Shown: piece after piece, positions 1 through 7,358 of the stretch | Layout: every line of letters begins with the position of its first letter | Position numbering within the stretch: the stretch's first letter is position 1 | The notes under the pieces: model-generated | Database searches by the model: none | What the model was told of the DNA's origin: nothing | What the model saw: the letters and a program-made list of their open reading frames with translations, nothing else | Assembly: GCA_016765335.1 (NCBI GenBank) | Contig: JAESQE010000543.1 | Span: 1-8,398, forward strand | Reading direction: 5' to 3' | Length of the DNA stretch: 8,398 nt | Source of the DNA: Planctomycetaceae bacterium | GTDB taxonomy: Bacteria; Planctomycetota; Planctomycetia; Planctomycetales; Planctomycetaceae | Position numbers and translations under genes: made by a program

Positions 1-120
1 CCGATCAAGACGAAGTAAGAAAAGGACTCACCTTTCTTGCGAACCACAGCCACCTTCGCAGGAATTTCCCCGCAACCAGCGCTACACTTTTTGCCCGCCG
101 GGCGCTACGTTTTCTGACCG
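1..120. other. GC-rich segment of unknown origin, not hsdR-coding
   Basis: This stretch directly precedes the hsdR homology but encodes none of the N-terminal HsdR residues in any forward frame. It is richer in G and C than the gene that follows. It carries a direct repeat GCGCTAC at 79-85 and 102-108, and an inverted repeat GCCCG-c-CGGGC at 93-103. A forward frame is open from 3 to about 180 and another from 2 onward, but neither product resembles a protein I recognise. The hsdR frame itself has a stop (TGA, 115-117) just before the homology starts. It could be the edge of an inserted or recombined element, a dispersed repeat, or an assembly join. The sequence alone does not decide between these. 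Confidence 0.4.
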
Positions 121-2901
121 TTGTTTACAAATGGTCTGCCTTTGGTTGTGGTGGAATGCAAAGACGCCAACGAATACACCGCTAACCCGATGTATGAAGC
201 CATCAAACAGTTACGCCGCTATAGCAATCAAAGAGAGGTTACCCACGATGCAGGACTGCAAGAAGGGGAGTCTCGCCTGTTTCATACCAATCAATTGTTG
301 ATTGTCACACATGGCGATGAAGCCAAGTTCGGCACGATTACATCACAAGACAATCATTTTTTTGCATGGAAGAGTATTTACCCAAAGAAGTATCAAGAAT
401 ACACACCCCCTTTGGGGAAAGAACGGCAACAGGAAGTATTGATTCAGGGGTTGTTGGCTCCAGAAATATTGCTGGACGTAATTCGTAACTGCATCCTCTT
501 CAAGACTGACGATAAACGGTTGATTAAAGTTGCCTGTCGGTATCAGCAATACAGAGCGATGTTGAAAATTATCGAACGATTACGAACTGGCACGACCGCC
601 ACCGAAAGATCAGGAGTGGTTTGGCATACACAAGGTTCTGGTAAATCTTTAACGATGGTGTTTGCGATCAGAAAACTTCGTTCCTGCGAAGACTTAAAAG
701 ATTATAAAGTCTGCATGATTAATGATCGCATCGACTTGGAAGACCAGTTGGGAGAAACTGCACAGCTAACAGGTGAAAAGGTCACCTACATTAACAGCAG
801 CGAAGAACTCAAAACCAAGTTGGCAACCCCAGCATCGAACCTCAACATGGTAATGGTGCATAAGTTTCAGGAAAACGAACAAGAGCTACCCGAATATCTG
901 GCAGGGGCATTGGGGGAGAAGGAACAAGTACCTGAATACGCCACGATGGAAGTGGTGAATAATTCTGAGCGTATTGTGTGCATGATTGATGAGGCTCATA
1001 GAAGCCAAGGGGGAGACATAGGGGACAACTTGTTCTCTGCTTTGCCCAATGCAACCAGATTGGCATTTACGGGGACGCCACTGATTACAGATCGTCATGC
1101 CAAGAAAACATGGGAGCGGTTTGGCGGGTACATCGACAAATACAAATTGCAGGATGCAGTCGATGATGGAGCAACCCTACAAATATTGTATGAAGGAAAA
1201 ACCGCTGACACTGCCATCAATGAAAAGCACGAATTTGATACAAAATTCGAAGACCTGTTCGCCCACCGCACTGATGAAGAAATCCTTGCGATCAAAAAGA
1301 AGTACGGGGCAACTGGAGACATATTTGAAGCCGAGCAGCGTATTGAAGCCATTGCTAATGATCTGGTAAAACACTACATCGAAAATATTTTATCCAATGG
1401 GTTTAAGGCACAAGTAGTCTGTAATTCAAAAATGGCTGCAATCCATTATCAAACCTACATTAACAAAGCAATTGTAGCCGAGTTAGAAAAACGAAAAGCG
1501 GAGCCAGAACCAGATGCAGAGATCATTAAACGGATCGCATTTCTGAAATCCGCAGTTGTGATTTCATCAGATGGCACCAACGAAAAAGCAGTGGTTACTC
1601 ATGCACGAAAACGCTCCAAAGAAATGGATGCCGTCGAAAACTTCAAACGGGCATTCAATTATGATGATCCCTCCAAAGAACTGACAGGTGTTGCCTTTTT
1701 GATTGTGTGTGACATGCTGCTCACAGGGTTTGATGCCCCTATTGAGCAAGTCATGTACATCGACAAAAAAGTAAAAGAACACAACCTGCTGCAAACCATT
1801 GCACGAGTGAATCGAGTTTATAAGGGGAAGAGCAGAGGCTACATCATCGATTACGTGGGACTGGCGAACCACCTGAAAGAGGCATTGTCAATTTATTCGG
1901 GTGACGACAAAGATGATATTGAAAACTCGCTCAAGAACATCACCACAGGAGTGCCAATTTTAGAAAGTCGCTATCAGCGTTTGATCCATCTTTTTACTGA
2001 TCATGGCGTGAATGAGATTGAAGGCTTTGCCAACCAGACAATTACCGACACTCAGAAAACATATGACATTCTCGAATTAGCGATTGAAAAGATGGAAGAT
2101 GTCAAACTAAGGGCAACTTTTGAGGTTTATCTCAAAAAGTTCCTACAGAGCATGGATATCGTTTTACCACGTCCAGCAGCGAGTCCGTACAAGGTGCCTG
2201 TGAAACGATTTGGGTATTTGTTGGCAAAGGTCAAGCAGCGTTACAAGGATGACTCTCTTAACATTGAAGGGGCGGGAGAAAAAGTTCGTAAATTAATTAA
2301 TGAGCATCTCATTAGTTTGGGGATCAATCCGAAGATTAAGCCTGTTGAGTTATTCTCTTCAAATTTCATTGAAGAACTGGAAAAGAACACATCCCCCAAA
2401 TCCAAAGCCAGCGAAATGGAACATGCGATTCGTAAGCATTGTAAAATTCATTTTGAAGAAGACCCTGCATTCTTTGAATCGCTCAGCGATAAGCTGGAAG
2501 CATTGATTCAAAAGCATAAGGAAGATTGGGATCAACTCTGTCTCGACCTCTCTGACCTGCGTGGTGATGCCCAGAAGGGCAGGGAAGATGAGATTGAAGG
2601 AGTTAATGCAACCCAAGCTCCTTTCTATGGTTTGATTGCAAAACTCGCTTATAACGGCAAGATTTCTAATGGCGATGATTCACGGATTAAAGTACTTGTC
2701 CGTGATGTAATCGAAGAATTTGAGAAAACTATCGATATCGTTAATTTTTGGAACAATGGTTCTGAGATTGATAAACTGAAAGGTCGGCTTTCAGACTTAA
2801 TGTTGTACACAGGCATTGAGCAGATTGAGAACAACTCAAACCAGATCGTGACCGAGATTACCGCATTAGCCAAAGTTCGCCATGAGGACATCCTCAAATG
2901 A
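121..2901 (+). CDS. hsdR: Type I restriction enzyme subunit R (HsdR), 5'-truncated
   Basis: HsdR is the ATP-dependent DNA translocase and nuclease of type I restriction complexes. It pulls DNA through the HsdM/HsdS methylase core and cuts at a distance. The visible frame is 926 residues. It opens in the nuclease domain with the E-x-K pair (E12, K14) and a Q-x-x-x-Y motif (Q30, Y34). The SF2 motor follows: Walker A TQGSGKS (170-176), DEAH (290-293), TGTP (317-320), motif V around DMLLTGFDAP (531-540) and motif VI QTIARVNRVY (558-567). A long helical C-terminal region completes it. Family members have roughly 130-150 residues before E-x-K, including the catalytic Asp of an RPD-type motif. These are absent, and a TGA at 115-117 stops the frame. 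The TTG at 121 is only the first possible start and has no ribosome site. The gene is probably inactive for cleavage if the sequence is correct. hsdM and hsdS are not in the window. Confidence 0.93.
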   Translation: MFTNGLPLVVVECKDANEYTANPMYEAIKQLRRYSNQREVTHDAGLQEGESRLFHTNQLLIVTHGDEAKFGTITSQDNHFFAWKSIYPKKYQEYTPPLGKERQQEVLIQGLLAPEILLDVIRNCILFKTDDKRLIKVACRYQQYRAMLKIIERLRTGTTATERSGVVWHTQGSGKSLTMVFAIRKLRSCEDLKDYKVCMINDRIDLEDQLGETAQLTGEKVTYINSSEELKTKLATPASNLNMVMVHKFQENEQELPEYLAGALGEKEQVPEYATMEVVNNSERIVCMIDEAHRSQGGDIGDNLFSALPNATRLAFTGTPLITDRHAKKTWERFGGYIDKYKLQDAVDDGATLQILYEGKTADTAINEKHEFDTKFEDLFAHRTDEEILAIKKKYGATGDIFEAEQRIEAIANDLVKHYIENILSNGFKAQVVCNSKMAAIHYQTYINKAIVAELEKRKAEPEPDAEIIKRIAFLKSAVVISSDGTNEKAVVTHARKRSKEMDAVENFKRAFNYDDPSKELTGVAFLIVCDMLLTGFDAPIEQVMYIDKKVKEHNLLQTIARVNRVYKGKSRGYIIDYVGLANHLKEALSIYSGDDKDDIENSLKNITTGVPILESRYQRLIHLFTDHGVNEIEGFANQTITDTQKTYDILELAIEKMEDVKLRATFEVYLKKFLQSMDIVLPRPAASPYKVPVKRFGYLLAKVKQRYKDDSLNIEGAGEKVRKLINEHLISLGINPKIKPVELFSSNFIEELEKNTSPKSKASEMEHAIRKHCKIHFEEDPAFFESLSDKLEALIQKHKEDWDQLCLDLSDLRGDAQKGREDEIEGVNATQAPFYGLIAKLAYNGKISNGDDSRIKVLVRDVIEEFEKTIDIVNFWNNGSEIDKLKGRLSDLMLYTGIEQIENNSNQIVTEITALAKVRHEDILK

Positions 2902-3593
2902 AACGAACCTATAAAGACATCTCCTACACACTGACACGCAATAATCGAAAAACCGCCAGCATTCATATTGAGCGTGATGGTGAAGTCTCCATTCTTGTTC
3001 CTACCAAACTATCCAATGCTGAGGTAGATGAGGTCATTGAAAAAAAGCTGGTGTGGATTTACAAAAATCTGGCTGAGTGGTGTGATCTCAATGCTACAAA
3101 AGTAGAACGGGAATTTGTAAACGGAGAAGGATTTCTATATCTGGGACGATCCTATCGCCTCAAATTAGTCGAAGACCAAGCTCATCCCCTGACATTAAGA
3201 AATGGCTACTTCTGCTTGCGTACTGGATCAAATGGGAAAAAAGTGGATGCCCATGAAGTCTTCAAGGAGTTCTACCGGGAGAAGGCTCTCCAGAAAGTCA
3301 CAGAACGTGTTGAGTTCTACGCCCCTCAAATGGGAGTCACTCCCAAAGGCATTAATGTTCAAGAACTTCAACACCGCTGGGCATCTTGTACCAAGGCAGG
3401 AATGTTGAACTTCCATTGGAAATGTATGATGGCTCCCTTAACAATTCTCGATTACTTCGTAGTCCACGAATTAGCCCACCTGATTCATGCCAACCATACT
3501 GATGCCTTTTGGAACGAAGTCGATAAGGTACTGCCCGATTATCTTGACCGAAAGCAGTGGTTACGGGTCAATGGTGCAGGCATGAGTTTGTGA
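2898..3593 (+). CDS. YgjP-like zinc metallopeptidase (DUF45/M48-type)
   Basis: This predicted cytosolic zinc protease has 231 residues, close to the usual size of the YgjP-like (PF01863) family. The zinc site HELAH lies at 190-194 in VVHELAHLIHANH, and H200 is the likely third ligand. The family hallmark RWASC is at 160-164, about 25 residues before the zinc site, as expected. The N-terminal half is beta-rich and has no signal peptide. The ATG overlaps the hsdR stop (ATGA at 2898-2901), so the two genes are translationally coupled and belong to one operon. Genes of this family often sit next to type I restriction subunits. The substrate is unknown, and a role in processing or turnover of the restriction complex is inference only. 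All metal-binding residues are present, so it looks intact although its hsdR neighbour is truncated. Confidence 0.92.
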   Translation: MKRTYKDISYTLTRNNRKTASIHIERDGEVSILVPTKLSNAEVDEVIEKKLVWIYKNLAEWCDLNATKVEREFVNGEGFLYLGRSYRLKLVEDQAHPLTLRNGYFCLRTGSNGKKVDAHEVFKEFYREKALQKVTERVEFYAPQMGVTPKGINVQELQHRWASCTKAGMLNFHWKCMMAPLTILDYFVVHELAHLIHANHTDAFWNEVDKVLPDYLDRKQWLRVNGAGMSL

Positions 3594-3646
3594 GGGGATT
3601 ACTCCACTGAATTTTCCAACTTGAAAATGTCAGAAATGAAATCCCC
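3594..3646 (+). terminator. Nested stem-loop after the metallopeptidase gene
   Basis: The outer arms GGGGATT (3594-3600) and AATCCCC (3640-3646) pair perfectly. Inside them CTGAATTTTC (3607-3616) pairs with GAAAAT (3623-3628) and TCAG (3630-3633), with one bulged G at 3629 and a six-base loop CAACTT. An internal loop of six bases on each side joins the two stems. The element starts immediately after the stop codon of the metallopeptidase gene and ends before the next ribosome-binding site, so it could end or attenuate the hsdR operon transcript. No U-tract follows, so it is not a canonical intrinsic terminator. An RNA-stability or processing element is equally possible. Confidence 0.4.
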
Positions 3647-3675
3647 GTGCGAAGTATTTACACAACAAGCAACAT

Positions 3676-3681
3676 AAGGAG
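3676..3681 (+). promoter_or_regulatory. Shine-Dalgarno sequence fixing the membrane protein start
   Basis: AAGGAG lies seven bases before the ATG at 3689. This is the clearest ribosome-binding site in the window. It favours ATG 3689 over the longer frame beginning at GTG 3647, whose extra 14 codons overlap the end of the stem-loop and have no ribosome site. Confidence 0.75.
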
Positions 3682-3688
3682 CAGCAAA

Positions 3689-4642
3689 ATGCCTAAAGAC
3701 AATGCAAAGCCAGACGAACCAGAATGGAAAATATTCTTAAGAAGTATTAAAAGATTATGGATGGTGATTGCCGTTGTAGCACTTGTTGTCAACTTACTAG
3801 CATGGGGTTCGTTGTATGCATTTACCCAAAACCAGTATTTCTTCATGTTTTCAGAATCTGAATTAAAATACGCTGCAATGTTTGGCGATAGTTTTGGCTT
3901 TGTAAATGCAATAGTGTCATCAGCAGGTTTTGTGTTATTGGTCGTTAGTTTCATGATCCAGCGTGAGGAGTTCAAGCACCAAAAGGAGGAGTTCATCAAG
4001 AATACAAAGGCATTAAATGATCAACATGAAGAAATGGATTTGGCGAACAAAGTCAACATGTTTTCGGCAATTCAAAATGCTGCCAGCTTTTTCACTGAAA
4101 TGAATAACTATGAACCAACTGTTACAAGCCAAAAGTTAAATTCGATTGTCTTCCTTAAAAGACATCTTAAGCTGAAACACATTGAGATGGTTGTAACGGA
4201 TAACCTTTCTACTTTAGGTGAAAACCTCCACGAAAAAAAAGCTGGTGTCTTCCATCAATTCAGAATTTCAAATTCTCAAAATTTTGAATTGGTAAACGCT
4301 GGTGAGATTTTTGTAAACATGCATTCTTTTATTCGTGAAAACCGGATGATGGTATGTGGAAGTCAGGATTCAGGTAACAACAACGTTTTAACTAAATCGA
4401 AACACGAACTAGCTATTTCAAGTCTTGAAAAGATGCATGAATCGATTGAACACATCATGAATTATTTGATTTATGAGAATGGTACTCAAGAATTAGTACG
4501 GCCAGTAAATGACCTCAATACGATTCTAAGCAGAGTCATTCAAGACGATATATCCATAAGTGAATGGCGTAGTATCTATGACCGTATTACGAAACTGACA
4601 GAGCAGGTAATGAGAGTGATTGCAGACTCACTGCAACAGTAA
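3689..4642 (+). CDS. Two-helix membrane protein with coiled-coil neck, abortive-infection-like
   Basis: This 317-residue protein has a short hydrophilic N-terminus, a transmembrane helix at about 23-45, a short loop, and a second helix at about 68-90. The second helix is preceded by a GDSFG sequence and followed by a charged heptad-like stretch with QREEF and HQKEEF (about 91-122). The remaining 195 or so residues are soluble and helical. The GD-FG/second helix/Q-R-E-E pattern is shared by putative phage abortive-infection membrane proteins (PutAbiC-type) and related accessory-region proteins. Family membership is judged from architecture and is moderately sure. The C-terminal domain would face the cytoplasm and has no catalytic motif I recognise. 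The DUF4917/SIR2-like gene follows 81 bases later on the same strand, so a sensor or membrane-anchor role for that effector is plausible but inferred. Confidence 0.8.
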   Translation: MPKDNAKPDEPEWKIFLRSIKRLWMVIAVVALVVNLLAWGSLYAFTQNQYFFMFSESELKYAAMFGDSFGFVNAIVSSAGFVLLVVSFMIQREEFKHQKEEFIKNTKALNDQHEEMDLANKVNMFSAIQNAASFFTEMNNYEPTVTSQKLNSIVFLKRHLKLKHIEMVVTDNLSTLGENLHEKKAGVFHQFRISNSQNFELVNAGEIFVNMHSFIRENRMMVCGSQDSGNNNVLTKSKHELAISSLEKMHESIEHIMNYLIYENGTQELVRPVNDLNTILSRVIQDDISISEWRSIYDRITKLTEQVMRVIADSLQQ

Positions 4643-4723
4643 CCTTCGATGATTCCTATGGCAATTCATGAGGTACTAGGAGTAAATTCCCAATTGAACG
4701 GATCTATTTAGATTGGTTGTCAA

Positions 4724-5800
4724 ATGATATTGAAATTGCTGACTTACGATGAAGTTCAATCAGAATTAGGCACAGGTCGATCACACTTGCTGATTGGCAA
4801 CGGTTTTAGCATAGCGTGCGATTCTAGGTTTGCTTATGACAGTTTGTTTGATTTTGCGAAACAGCATGGATTACCTGAAACCGCAGCAGGAGTATTTGAA
4901 CGTTTGGGGACAAATAATTTTGAAGGAGTAATGCGTCTTCTCGAAGATTCAGATTGGGTTGCAAAACACTATGGTTTACTCCCAAGAGATAGCGACAGCA
5001 AATTCATTGATGACCTCGAAAAAATAAAACAGTCACTAATTGATGCAATTGCACAAACTCATCCTGAACACACGCATGATGTCGATGCGAGCAAGAAAGA
5101 TACTTGTGTAAAATTTCTTGAACCTTTTCACAATATTTTTTGCACAAATTACGACTTGCTACTTTATTGGGTTGAAATGCATGGTCAAAAAATCCTTAAG
5201 GGGCGTGATGGATTTGATTACGATATAAATGACCCTGAAGCACCATACGTTGTTTTTTCGGAACATGTCGGAGGACACAAGGGGGTGTATTTTATTCACG
5301 GAGCATTGCATCTTTATGTTGAACACGGTGATGTTCGCAAGCATAGCTGGACTCGCACGGGCAAGCATTTGATTGATGCAATTCGAGAATCGTTATCCAT
5401 TGGCCAATATCCTTTATTTGTGGCTGAAGGGAATGCGGAGAAAAAATTAACTCAAATACAAAATAGCGGATACCTTTCATACTGCCTTGGAAAACTGGAA
5501 CGAATTAATAATGCACTTGTCACTTACGGGTTGTCATTCGGAGAGAACGACCAGCACATTGCAAATGTAATTGCCCACAATCGCAACCTAAAGACGCTCT
5601 ACGTTGGATTATACGGTAAGCCTGACAGTGCTGACAATCTAGAGACACGCAAGCATCTGGCTCTTCTTCACAAGAAGAGAATAGATTTAATCGACGCAGG
5701 ACGTATCAGCAATTCTCTTGACATTAAATTCTTCAACTCTGCGGATGTGCCTGTATGGTCACCACTAGAACCTGATAGGAACGGCGAGATTGTCTTCTGA
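4724..5800 (+). CDS. DUF4917 family protein, SIR2-like putative NADase
   Basis: This soluble protein has 358 residues and the look of the DUF4917 family. The N-terminus has a nucleotide-binding loop LLIGNGFS (22-29), followed by the aromatic/acidic FAYDSLFDF region. A CTNYD motif lies at 140-144, an IHG motif at 191-193, and a GLSFGENDQH segment at 269-278. This order (G-x-G-x-S, T-N-Y-D, H-G, then G-x-S-x-x-x-D) is that of SIR2-like domains, including bacterial defence NADases such as ThsA. In those enzymes the Asn of TNYD and the His of the HG motif are catalytic. The equivalents here, N142 and H192, are present, so NAD cleavage is possible. No transmembrane segment or signal peptide is seen. 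The start is the first in-frame ATG after a stop at 4709-4711, and it has only a weak ribosome site. It probably shares a transcript with the membrane protein gene upstream. The DUF4917 call is fairly sure. The NADase role is inference. Confidence 0.85.
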   Translation: MILKLLTYDEVQSELGTGRSHLLIGNGFSIACDSRFAYDSLFDFAKQHGLPETAAGVFERLGTNNFEGVMRLLEDSDWVAKHYGLLPRDSDSKFIDDLEKIKQSLIDAIAQTHPEHTHDVDASKKDTCVKFLEPFHNIFCTNYDLLLYWVEMHGQKILKGRDGFDYDINDPEAPYVVFSEHVGGHKGVYFIHGALHLYVEHGDVRKHSWTRTGKHLIDAIRESLSIGQYPLFVAEGNAEKKLTQIQNSGYLSYCLGKLERINNALVTYGLSFGENDQHIANVIAHNRNLKTLYVGLYGKPDSADNLETRKHLALLHKKRIDLIDAGRISNSLDIKFFNSADVPVWSPLEPDRNGEIVF

Positions 5801-5950
5801 AGATGGCCACATTATTTTCTCTATCAAAAGAAATTTTCCTTTCCTGATATAGTCATTCCGAATTGCATAAGCATCTACAGAGCTAGGGCCATAATGAAAG
5901 AAGGCGAGGGTAGGACAATCACATGACCAGCCCTCATCTCTCCAATTCTT
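5768..5950 (-). pseudogene. Open frame in phase after the methyltransferase stop, possible gene remnant
   Basis: Directly after the TAG stop of the ParB-methyltransferase (5951-5953), the same minus-strand frame stays open for 61 codons until a stop at 5765-5767. The first 45 or so residues have a protein-like composition, including CDCPTLAFFHYGPSSVDAYA and then an I-R-N-D-Y-I-R-K-G-K stretch. There is no good start codon. The last 11 codons run antisense to the end of the DUF4917 gene, so that part is probably not real. It could be the decayed end of the methyltransferase, a fragment of another gene, a readthrough extension, or chance. I do not recognise the family. Confidence 0.25.
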
Positions 5951-7219
5951 CTAAGTACAACTGTTGTACGTTGTCTCTGTCGCTAATCTGTGACGAGCGA
6001 TCTTAACTTTTCTTTCTTCAATATCACATCCGATAAACCGACGCCCTTCAGCAATCAGGTTACAGGCGACGGAATTGGTGCCTGTTCCAAGATGGGGGTC
6101 AACAATTAAGGCACCCGGCTTGGAGAGTTCCTTTGTGAGGTAAGCAGCAACTGAAAGAGGTTGTTGCCAATCGTCATATTGTTTATCAGCTTCCTTTGGA
6201 AACAGCGTATCAACTATCCCCAAGTGAAGTTTCTCTGGCATTCGTGATGCAATGACAAACGGTCGCCATTGTTCAAACACATCACCGCTCATCATCGGTC
6301 GTGGGATTGGGTAAACCATTGAACCAGTATGCTGATAATTTAGATGTTTTCTCACGGCATCCAGAAAATCAGGCATAGTCATTGACCCGATTAAAGAAAC
6401 AAATAGCCCTTCAGGTTTCAGCCATTTCTTGGCACACTCAGCCAAAGCCAACCAATCATCCTTGGCACCAATCCCCCAAACCACATCAGTTAGAATTAAA
6501 TCAACGGTTCCGGGCTTCACTGGCAGATTACGAAAATCACATTGATGTAGTTCTATGTTAGCAGGGATCGTCTTGGTTGGCTTCACCTTAGCCAGATTAC
6601 GTTTTCGATCCGCTTTGCTCTTGATAGTGCCGGGTTTACGAATCAACCCAGACAATTCTCCACTAAGTTCTGAGAGATTGGGCTTCAGTTTATCAAATTC
6701 ATTTTTGCTTTTAACGACAAGGGTAGCAGTCTTCTTTTGGGGGACTTTTCGCTTAACTCCATTCTTATCAATTGTTTCTGTGGGCTTGGGGAACTTATTC
6801 ATTTGAATAAGTCGTTTCCTTCTACGATGGATTGTTGGCTGGCTAACACCAAACAATTCTGCGATCTGACTTTCTGACAGTTCAGAATGAGCTAGAAGGT
6901 AAATGTCAATCAGTTCATTTCTCTTCGCCCGTGTTAGATGAATGGATCGACGCCAGAAATTTAATTCAATTGCCAGAGCCTTTTTCTGAATATCGCTCAA
7001 GCCAATCTTAATGGTCGCATTTTTGTGCCAATCCATGTCAATCTCATCACAGATGTCACGACGAATGTGACCATCTATGATATTGCCATTTTCATCAATG
7101 ATAACAGGATTCATTAAGCCAACAGCCTCTATTGACTGTCTTAGTTTGTCCTTATCTTTCTTTGTTACCTTTGGAAAAATTCGGAATGGGTCTTTTGCAT
7201 CTACGGATTTCTTTCGCAT
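5951..7219 (-). CDS. ParB-domain/HTH/DNA methyltransferase fusion with altered motif IV
   Basis: The protein has 422 residues. The N-terminus (about 15-65) is a ParB-like nuclease/CTPase fold, with EAVGLMNPVI leading to IIDGHIRRD (47-55). A helix-turn-helix follows at about 115-137 (SQIAELFGVSQPTIHRRRKR), then a basic linker (about 150-215). The C-terminus is a permuted adenine/cytosine-N4 methyltransferase: motif IV region TVDLILTDVVWG (238-249) comes first, and the AdoMet-binding motif DPHLGTGT (374-381) with FIGCDIE comes last. Active enzymes carry DPPW or DPPY at motif IV. This one has D245-V-V-W248, encoded by gat gtg gtt tgg, so it may be inactive or atypical. ParB-methyltransferase fusions are common on phages and mobile elements. 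The start at 7219 has AAGGTG ten bases upstream. No restriction partner lies beside it. It converges with the DUF4917 gene, 150 bases apart. Confidence 0.9.
   Translation of the reverse strand: MRKKSVDAKDPFRIFPKVTKKDKDKLRQSIEAVGLMNPVIIDENGNIIDGHIRRDICDEIDMDWHKNATIKIGLSDIQKKALAIELNFWRRSIHLTRAKRNELIDIYLLAHSELSESQIAELFGVSQPTIHRRRKRLIQMNKFPKPTETIDKNGVKRKVPQKKTATLVVKSKNEFDKLKPNLSELSGELSGLIRKPGTIKSKADRKRNLAKVKPTKTIPANIELHQCDFRNLPVKPGTVDLILTDVVWGIGAKDDWLALAECAKKWLKPEGLFVSLIGSMTMPDFLDAVRKHLNYQHTGSMVYPIPRPMMSGDVFEQWRPFVIASRMPEKLHLGIVDTLFPKEADKQYDDWQQPLSVAAYLTKELSKPGALIVDPHLGTGTNSVACNLIAEGRRFIGCDIEERKVKIARHRLATETTYNSCT
5955..5969. repeat. Perfect palindrome at the methyltransferase 3' end
   Basis: GTACAACtGTTGTAC has two perfect seven-base arms around one base. 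It covers the last codons of the ParB-methyltransferase gene, one base from its stop codon. The single central base does not suit an RNA hairpin but does suit a dyad-symmetric DNA site for a dimeric protein. It may also be chance. Confidence 0.45.
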
Positions 7220-7341
7220 CGTCTATACGCACCTTGAGCCTGATTTTGCTGGCTTAGTGTTTCAGACGGACATGCCAATCCATCTCCAGACCTAATCTCA
7301 GGGTACTACGACCCACCACATGGATATGTGACGGCTGGACG

Positions 7342-7358
7342 CCTTGTGTAACACAAGG
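7342..7358. promoter_or_regulatory. Perfect 17-base palindrome upstream of the ParB-methyltransferase
   Basis: CCTTGTGTaACACAAGG has perfect eight-base arms around a single A. It lies about 120 bases before the ParB-methyltransferase start on that gene's strand. The dyad shape suits a dimeric DNA-binding protein, and the neighbouring gene encodes a ParB/HTH protein, so autoregulation is possible. That link is inference. Confidence 0.4.

Noticed and set aside
1095..1374. Several overlapping open frames inside hsdR on both strands
   Set aside because: They are shadows of the hsdR reading frame, with low-complexity or unlikely products and no ribosome sites.
4649..4711. 20-codon frame in the gap before the DUF4917 gene, in the same frame and with an AGGAGT-like sequence inside it
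   Set aside because: It is too short, has no ribosome site of its own, and ends in a stop before the DUF4917 ATG. The AGGAGT is not at a usable distance from a start codon.
6555..6806. Plus-strand open frame of 83 codons opposite the ParB-methyltransferase linker
   Set aside because: It is antisense to the well-supported methyltransferase gene, and its hydrophobic product arises from the complement of Lys-rich codons.
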